Positions 57,187 to 64,000 of a stretch of DNA of 64,000 nt are shown here, piece by piece. The translations under genes and the position numbers were made by a program. A model generated the notes under the pieces. The model was given only the letters and a program-made list of their open reading frames with translations, searched no databases and had not been told where the DNA came from. Source of the stretch: Chelydra serpentina (Eukaryota > Chordata > Testudines > Chelydridae); contig JBAIAC010000001.1 in assembly GCA_037349315.1 (NCBI GenBank), positions 5,560,001-5,624,000 of the forward strand, given 5' to 3'. How positions within the stretch are numbered: the stretch's first letter is position 1; each line of letters opens with the position of its first letter.

Positions 57187-57654
57187 AAAGAGAAAAATAG
57201 ATCTGCACAAAAAGAGAGAATATAGCATGCTGTGGTATGAAGGTTTTATTAGCATATGTTTGGGATGGGAGTTTGCCATTCACTTTGATAGAGCAGAGCA
57301 GAGTTAGGCCAAAACTGAGTTCTTCTTAATAATAGCTTATTAGCTCCCAATTTCTGACAATTATTTCTCCAGATTATTCAGTGAATAATACATTAGCAAA
57401 ACTCAGGAATAGCAAACCAGAAAAAATGCCTACATTCATCAAAGTTTTGGTTCAGCTAGTATCATTTGGCCCTTTCTGAAGATCAGCATTATTCTTGCAT
57501 TTAGGGAACACCAGACTCCTCATAGCCTGTGTGCTGCCTTGGTTTTCTTAGGTCTTCACTTTTTAACCAAGTTTATCTTTTGAATTTCTCATTGCTTTTA
57601 GGAGTAGTTGTGGTGGAATTATAGCACCAGTGTCTGAGCCAATGTAACAGAATC
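57187..57654. other. No gene recognised
   Basis: Short unannotated AT-rich stretch. Confidence 0.5.
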
Positions 57655-57925
57655 TTTAACAGTATTGCCAACTCTTGTGTGTTTATCGTGAGTCTTGGAT
57701 ATTTAGTGCTTTTCTTAAAACTCCAGCTCTTGAATTCATGTTATCACTTGGAAGAAAACAGTTTTTATTTTAATAATAATAATGTTTCTAGTCCTGATTG
57801 GTGCAGCAAAACTCTTAAAACTGCAAACCCAAAAGGCTCAAAAAACAGAAAGATCCCAACTTTTTATATATACACACACACAAATATCTCATGATTTTTA
57901 AGCCATCTTTTCACTTTGTGGGCCT
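57655..57925. mobile_element. 'Attgccaactc' MITE copy
   Basis: The left end agtattgccaactcttg, an internal aaaggctcaaaaaacag and a late atctcatgatttttaagcc are shared in order with 63543-63862. The right end is poorly defined and passes into a CR1-type tail. Confidence 0.6.
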
Positions 57926-58003
57926 GGCTCAAGCTATGATTTACAGAAAATCAGACCAGATCATCACAATGGTCCCTTCTGGCCTTGGAATCTATGAATA
58001 AAC
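57926..58003 (+). mobile_element. CR1-type 3' tail fragment
   Basis: cagaccagatcatcacaatg, gtcccttctggccttggaat and ctatgaata are a CR1-clade 3' end in plus orientation. Confidence 0.65.
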
Positions 58004-59178
58004 CTATGGATTTGACCTTATGACTTTAAGTCCTAAGTCTAATAAAACTGTAGCAACAGATGGATATATAAAGCAAAAATAAATTGTTAATATGTTCCCT
58101 CCAATACATAGGCATGCACACACAGACATACAACTCCCAGGAGCTATGAATCTTGACTTGGAAAACCTCAGAATAAAATAATAAAACCACCAAACACAAA
58201 CAGCTTTGATTTTGATCAAAAGCTTTTACTTATGTAGTTTTTCAAGGATTCTGCAGGTATAAAGTAAATGTCAGGCACAATTAAAAAAATTACTGAAATA
58301 ATTTCTGCAAAATACTTCAATTCACACTGGGGCAAACTGTACTTTAATTTTGATTGCACGCTCATTGAGGGCACAAATCCTGCACCAAGAGGGTAACTGG
58401 AAATGCAAATCACGGAGTTGTACATCTAACTACATGTTTTTGCAAACAAATGCCAATCTTCACATGCTAAGGATGCATGTGCAAATCTGTGGGTGTGGCT
58501 TGGATTTTTTTATAATTTGTTTTCAATGCCAAGGGGTCTTTTATTCCAGTTCCTAGTGTATTTTCTAACTGTCTGTTTCTGGGGGGGTCTTTGCAGGATT
58601 TAGTACCAATATGCTCTGCTTTGCAGGATTATTTCATTATTTCCATGTGTATTTCCATTTCCCTGAGGACAGCCCTTGTGTGGTACAGAGTTTGTCCAGT
58701 ATGAAACCCCAGTGCCTACCTCTGTTTAAAAGATGACACACTTTATTAGCCTTCATTTAACATCTGTTCAGGCTGCAGACAGATTAAAAAATACATTATG
58801 TAATTAGCACTGATTTTTATTGATTGCCTGTTGATGTGTGTTACTAATAGCAAATTTGATAAGCTCAGTGCAAGACACAATCATGCAATCGTGCAACAAA
58901 TTTAGAAAATGACTGCCACCCATAGACGAAAATTATATAACACAACAGAAGTCTATTAATAGTTAGAGAACTGAGAATAAGAAACCCCATCAGGTAAGCA
59001 AGAGAAGTCTCTCATCCTTGCTTTCACTGCTGCTGTTGTTTATAGACTGCACTGTTTAGCAAATGAAAACACAAATTACATTTTCTCGATCTCAAAGTTA
59101 TACTTAGTTAGCTAGGAGGCCACTGAATCCTTATTAAAGGGAAACAGGTCTCCAGCTGCCATGCCTTAAAACAATAAT
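58004..59178. other. AT-rich DNA, no gene recognised
   Basis: Short frames only. Words such as gcatgtgcaaatctg near 58480 recall the tgcatg-rich stretch at 3541-3745. Confidence 0.5.
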
Positions 59179-59189
59179 GTTGGATAAAA

Positions 59190-59378
59190 AAAGAGAGAAG
59201 TTGGGTGAGGTAATATTTTTGGGACCAATTTTTGTTGGTGAAAGAGAGAGGCTTTTGAGCTATAAAGCTATAAAGCTCAAAAGCCTCTCTCTTTCACCAA
59301 CAGAAGTTGGTCCAATAAAAAAAAAATTACTTTACCCCCCTTGTCTCGCTAATACCCTGGGACCAAGTTGGCTAGAAC
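59190..59378. mobile_element. Penelope 5'-segment foldback
   Basis: The left arm (gagaagttgggtgaggtaat, ttggtgaaagagagaggc) and right arm (gcctctctctttcaccaac, gaagttggtccaat, cttgtctcgctaat) are inverted copies of the Penelope 5' segment seen in element A at 12940-13015. The central 27 bp of each arm (59235-59261 and 59274-59300) are perfectly complementary around a 12-base loop. Confidence 0.8.
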
Positions 59379-60390
59379 AAAACTGCAAACAAAGTTGAAA
59401 AAAGGGCATTTGATTTTTAATATATAGTGAAATTAAATTGGTATTTTCTATAGCTGAAGTCTAGTTTAAGAAATTGTTGCTGAATAACACTATCAACATG
59501 ACAACATACCAAGGACCAGATTCTGCAACCCTTGCTCATGCAAATAGTACTTACCATGTGAGAGGAATGAATGTTACACCTTCCTACAGGATGGTGCAGA
59601 GACATGCTCCCTCTGTGTGCCTGAATTTTTTGTGCTTCTGCTGTACAGTGCCTCTCACATCTCCTCCTTCATCCCACCCATTGCCTGTCAGACACAACTA
59701 CTGTTGTGATTAATTGTTGTTCAGAATATACTGAGCACAGATGGAGTACAGCTTGCAGTACATCACATCTCACTCAGACCTATACCATTTTGCACTGCAA
59801 TATTCCAAGAGCCCTCTCTCCTCAAACAAGTGCTAGTGTCCTGTCAAATTTTGGCTGCCTGCTCCCTGTTGTTTTCATGTTACAGCTGATCAAAAGGGTT
59901 ATGACTCATGAGAATTTTTATATATAAAAAAAACAGTATTTTCCTCTCCCCGTGTGCTCCAAAATGGAGGAAGTTTTGTTCACAATTTCCAAGAATATTC
60001 ACCTGTGGGTAGAGAGTCCAAGCCTGGAAAATTCTATCCCCTAAGGTGAAAGTTTGAGTAGTTAAAGCAACTGAAACAGAAAGGGGAAAGGAAGTAATTC
60101 TTCACCTTTAGCTCCTGCTATAGTGCTTCGAAAATGTATATAATAGAGTTAACATTTCCATAATACAAATTATTTTAGATGGATATTTCAGTTCAATCTT
60201 TATTTCTGGATGTGTAAAATTAATGTATCGCAGTTGGGGAAATTAAGGAAGGATGTTATTAGATATATCCTGTCTGGAGGCATTTCGAGAGTGAGTGTCT
60301 TTAATAAGGAATCACCTATTTCTTTTTGCAGTAGGTCACAAGTGCAAAGCAAATCTCCTTTTCATAGAAGCACTCTAATACAGAGTATTG
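59379..60390. other. No gene recognised
   Basis: A weak dispersed-repeat stretch at about 59510-59590 (gaccagattctgcaaccctt). Otherwise unannotated. Confidence 0.5.
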
Positions 60391-60395
60391 ATGAC

Positions 60396-60672
60396 TGTAG
60401 CGGGGTGGATACCCGCTCCTGCCCTGAGGAGATGGAACCAGCCCTGGGAGAGGGCTGAGGCTGGGAGCACCCCCTTGGTAGGGAGTCCCAGACTAAGGGG
60501 GCAGCCAGTGGGCAGCACCCCAGAGAAAGGGGAACGGGTCCTGGGAGGGACATGGGGGCCAGAGCGGTCAGGTGGATCGCTGGCCTGCAGAGGGCGCTCC
60601 AGAGGCTGGATGAGCTAATTCCTGACGACTACCAGCAGGAGGCGCCGCAGGGGTGAGTCCGACCTGCTTACA
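60396..60672 (-). mobile_element. Solo LTR (277 bp) with 5-bp target duplication
   Basis: Plus-strand ends are tgtagcggggtgg and cctgcttaca, giving TG...CA with short inverted ends. The direct repeat atgac flanks both sides (60391-60395 and 60673-60677). The reverse complement of its right half matches the start of 33244-33851. Five-base duplications are usual for Gypsy-type and some retroviral integrases. It is shorter than its relative, so it may carry an internal deletion. Confidence 0.75.
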
Positions 60673-60677
60673 ATGAC

Positions 60678-61430
60678 TAATTGCATAAGGCTGAAGTTAT
60701 GTAGTTAACTTATCTAGATGTATGATCATTTGTAACACCCCGGAAAATGTTGCAAGTCATGTGTAGTCGTTTGTCCCCTTGTTTCCTTTGTCCTTCTTCA
60801 ATGGTTAATGCCTAATGAAGGCGTAAGTTCATGAAACGGCACCAACTGGATCAACTGCTAAAATGATATTGTGTCCATTATGCAATCAGCAGGACCTTTT
60901 AGTAGTTTTCAATTGACACACAATTATGCCCTGTACTACTGGCTGTTGGTTTTCTGTTTATGTCTGATTTCTCCTCTTCAAAGGAAAGAAGATAGGAAAG
61001 TGGAATTGCAAACCAGCACTAGTTTAGTTGATATCTCTTGGTGGATTTATGACTAGCACTGATGTAATGTGAACAGAAGACACTGCCACGTTGTTTCAGG
61101 AGACTGCCAGCGGTAAGTAGCAATACACACTGGATATGTCAGAGAGGACTGTAAAAAAACAACTAAATTAGGATTATAAAAACAATTATGCATTGTTTCC
61201 CTTCTTATGGATTAGTAAAAAATTAAACTGAACACGCAAAAGCATGTGTTGAAGATTTTAGGAGAAGGATTTCTTGAAAAGAAAAGTTCTAAAACTGCCC
61301 TCAGCACTCTGGAGGGGTATTAACAGACAAGCCATATATAGGGCTCAAGCATACTTACAGTCACTGCCCCCATATTGGGGGTGGTACAGAACTACCCTGT
61401 GAGGGTGCAATGAAGTCATAATGTGATATG
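60678..61430. other. No gene recognised
   Basis: AT-rich with short frames only. Confidence 0.5.
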
Positions 61431-61591
61431 GAAGCCACTGCTTCCCACAGCTCCCATTGGCCAGGAATGACGAACCGCGGCCCCTGGGAGCTGCGAGCGG
61501 CCGCACCTGCGGATGCTCAGGTAAACAAAGCATCTCGCGACCCGCCAGGGGCTTACCCTGAACAAGCCCCGAACCAAGTTGGGAACTCCTG
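61431..61591 (-). mobile_element. Truncated palindromic hAT element
   Basis: The right end reads, reversed, caggagttcccaacttgg, then aagcccctggcgggtcg and ttgtttacctgagcatccgc, a hAT-type arm. Only one arm and part of the centre are present. The left arm and its terminus are missing, so no target duplication can be shown. Related in layout to 2134-2426. Confidence 0.65.
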
Positions 61592-62823
61592 CACTAGCCC
61601 ATTAGTTCATATAAACCAAAATATATGTTAATGATGTCACAGTCAAACAGCCTTTACTATCATAAATGTAAAAGTCAGTTCTCTGAAAGACATCCCTAGT
61701 AACGAGATGGCCCAGTAAAACTTAGTATAACTTCCCTCACAGAAGGAGTTCTTTAAGCCAATGATTCTACTCATATGAATAAAGTTACATATGTGCCTAA
61801 ATCTCTGCACGATCAGGACCTAAATTTGACCCAATTCAGTGGAATATAAATACTGTGTTTAGAAAGCAGTTTTGTTTTATAAACTCTGTATATGTACAGA
61901 GTAACATTTACAATATAGATACATTTAGTAATGTACTTGCAAGATCTCTAAATTCTACAGATAAATCCAATAGCAACACTGCACCACTTCCATTGCCTAT
62001 CCTCTGTCTGGCCAATTTAAATTACAGAGGGTAGCTTTGATTGCATGCTTTACAAGGTTTAGAGATCTAACTGAGAAGCTTTGCCTCGCATATAAAGGAG
62101 GGGAGGCTTGCCCAAAAAATACTTTAAAGAGATTTAGTGCTGTGTAAATGTGGCAGTACCTCATCAATTCCTGCAATGTATTTCTGTCATCACATTGTAA
62201 AGCCAACAGTGACAGGAGCCAAAACTAATTAAGTATTGTCAACTATGTTAGCCTGTTACCATTATAATGCAACTTCATGATGTACATCAGGCTAAATAAT
62301 CCTAGAGGTACCATCAGCTTGGTTATGTTTGTGGAAATAACTCATTTCCCCCCCTCTATAAATTGGATATCTTTGCTATATTTTTAAGGCAATAAGTGCA
62401 CATCAGGATTTATATCCAGAAAGTAAGCACACTCTCCAGCTTCTCGGGGAAATTATATAAATGTATGTATATTATAGATACAAGTGTTCACACAATGATC
62501 ATTTTTAGAGGACTGAGAACTGCACAAAACAGAGCTCACATGTTCAATAGCAACATGAACCAAATGTGGCAGTTTAGGCATTCAGATTGGTTACTGAGAT
62601 TAGCACATGCTTACAGTAATCTTATCCTGTCCACCCTATTATCACAAGAGCACCAGTCATCAAAACATGTCAACCCAGAGCTGTTCTGTGATTATGCAGA
62701 CACATGTGGGCTCCCATTCTGCTTGGACCGGTCATGTAGTGAAGACCACAGCCTGGCATTTAGGGAAGAGTGAAGAGAGCAATTGGGATCAGCAGAAGCA
62801 GCCCCAGGAGCTGGGGATGAAAG
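61592..62823. other. AT-rich DNA, no gene recognised
   Basis: A 125-codon frame at 62396-62773 has no recognisable domain. Confidence 0.5.
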
Positions 62824-62831
62824 GTTCTGGG

Positions 62832-63275
62832 CAGGGCCGGCGCACCCACTAGGCAACCCTAGGCGGTCACCTAGGGCACCAAGATTTGGGGGGCGGTGGG
62901 CGGCTGCCTGCTGCCTCCCCGCTCAGCGGCTGAGCTGCTGAGCGGGGAGACAAGGGGCAGCTTGCTGCGGCTGCCCCTTGTCTCCCTGCTCGCTCAGCCA
63001 GAGGGCAGCTGCTGCGAGCCGCCCCGCTGCACCCCGGCTCAGCGCCTGAGCAGTGAGCCGGGGGGCAGCCACGGCGAGCCACCCCCCGGCTCCCCGCTCA
63101 GCTCCTGCGGCCCGCGGGTGGGGGGGGCGCTGACCACCCATGGCCAGGGGGGCGGGGAGGCTGAGCTCCCACGGGTGGGGAAGCTGGCTGGGGGGGGCGG
63201 CATTGAGGGGGGGCAGCGCAGGGCTGGTGCAAGGAAGTTTCACCTAGAGCGCGAAACTTCCTTGCACTGGCCCTG
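62832..63275. mobile_element. Non-autonomous hAT element (444 bp) with perfect 8-bp duplication
   Basis: Ends cagggccggcgcacc and, reversed, cagggccagtgcaagg. The direct repeat gttctggg flanks both sides exactly (62824-62831 and 63276-63283). A gaagtttcacctagag/gcgcgaaacttc hairpin lies just inside the right end. Very GC-rich, non-coding. The long frames on both strands are composition artefacts. Confidence 0.9.
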
Positions 63276-63283
63276 GTTCTGGG

Positions 63284-63542
63284 AGGAGTGCTGGCAGCTG
63301 GAATGCTAATGAGATGATGCTTGATGCAATCTCAGACAGTTATCTGTTAGGTGATTTTGCTGACCCATGTAATGCATTGATATGTAAGTATCTGAGGCTT
63401 CTTCAGCTCAGTTATTCAACCTTGAAACTGCAGGCCTTGGAGTATCACTAAAGCAATGTGCTCAACCTCTTTGGGATACATAGCAGTGACAGATCAATCA
63501 ACCTGCTAAAACAGATTCCTGAGTGTGCTCTACACAGTCCCA
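63284..63542. other. No gene recognised
   Basis: Short spacer between two DNA elements. Confidence 0.5.
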
Positions 63543-63862
63543 GTGTTGCCAACACTCACGATTTTGCCATGAGTCATATGAGACTTATTATTTTCCTTAA
63601 AGCTCCAGCCCCTGGAGTCAAGTGAATGTGTGATTATTTCAGCCTTCTTTCTTAAAGAAAAATGAAGTTTGTAGTCCTTGTGGCTGTGGAGAAAGCTTTA
63701 GAATGTGACCCCAGCGCAACCTAAAGGCTCAAAAAGCAGAAGGCAAATGAAAAAGAACATCAAAGCTGTTATTTTTGCATAATCTCATGATTTTAAAGCC
63801 AATCTCATAATTTTGGTGAGCCTGACTCACGATTTTTGAACATTTGGGGTTGGCACTACTGC
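63543..63862. mobile_element. 'Cagtgttgccaac' MITE, best copy
   Basis: Left end cagtgttgccaacactcac and reversed right end cagtagtgccaacccc are inverted repeats. The interior contains ctcatgattttaaagcc and taaaggctcaaaaagcag, shared with 57655-57925 and 47920-48720. The flanks share cagtcc but the 8-bp duplication is not exact. Confidence 0.65.
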
Positions 63863-64000
63863 AGTCCTCATCTGCAATGTTCACCTAGCTGAGAGGCATT
63901 TAAGGAAATGGTACAGCGGAAAATGGGGAACTCCGATAAAGAGAGTCTCTTTGGAGATTAACCTGATAAATAGACAAACTACCCATGCATATTTTTGTAG

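Noticed and set aside
62867..63309. Frames of 71-137 codons on both strands
   Set aside because: Composition artefact of the GC-rich hAT element at 62832.

Overview
This window looks like nuclear DNA of a hidden-necked (cryptodiran) turtle, from an intron or a gene-poor intergenic stretch. The evidence is the repeat content. There are many CR1 LINE tails ending in the ctatgattctatga motif, and two copies of the tRNA(Lys)-derived Cry SINE whose 3' half matches the CR1 tail (19089-19266 and 37277-37456). There are also Penelope-like elements with GIY-YIG endonuclease genes, a vertebrate-type Harbinger with separate Myb-like and DDE genes, and numerous hAT-derived palindromic MITEs. The background is AT-rich single-copy sequence with no operon-like or compact gene structure. 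No host gene is certain. One 216-bp open, splice-site-flanked stretch on the minus strand (38463-38678) is a candidate exon.

Layout. 1-8 kb: AT-rich DNA with small MITEs, a tRNA-derived SINE, and the first copy of a MITE with three internal hairpins. 8.25-11.4 kb: a nearly complete RTE-type LINE with endonuclease, reverse transcriptase and C-terminal region, carrying four in-frame stops and one frameshift. 11.6-13.95 kb: a minus-strand SINE-like element, then an internally deleted Penelope-like element that keeps its GIY-YIG endonuclease. 14.18-17.44 kb: a large Harbinger with convergent Myb-like and transposase pseudogenes. A 5'-truncated CR1 (17.44-20.46 kb) cuts it off and is itself interrupted by a CR1 tail and a Cry SINE. 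21.4-22.9 kb: a minus-strand CR1/L3-type LINE. 23.0-24.3 kb: a minus-strand Penelope-like element capped by an inverted copy of its own 3' end.

25-33 kb: mostly unannotated AT-rich DNA with two CR1 tails and MITE copy 2. 33.15-35.0 kb: GC-rich cluster with an LTR-like segment, an array of TTTAAA-centred alternating inverted units, and a hAT-like element inside that array. 36.2-38.7 kb: a MITE split by a Penelope foldback with a 15-bp target duplication, a Cry SINE, and a 653-bp solo LTR with a 4-bp duplication next to the candidate exon. 42-48.7 kb: several GC-rich hAT-derived elements, two of them nested in older elements. 50.28-51.46 kb: an internally deleted hAT with transposase remnants. 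52-64 kb: AT-rich DNA with old LINE fragments, MITE copy 3, a Penelope foldback, a 277-bp solo LTR, and a 444-bp hAT with a perfect 8-bp duplication.

There is no pathway here. The sequence is a record of successive transposon insertions. The autonomous elements (RTE, CR1, Penelope, Harbinger, hAT) are all damaged. The short elements (Cry SINE with CR1, MITEs with Harbinger or hAT) probably depended on such enzymes. Element names rest on reading protein motifs, terminal repeats and target duplications by eye. No database search was possible.
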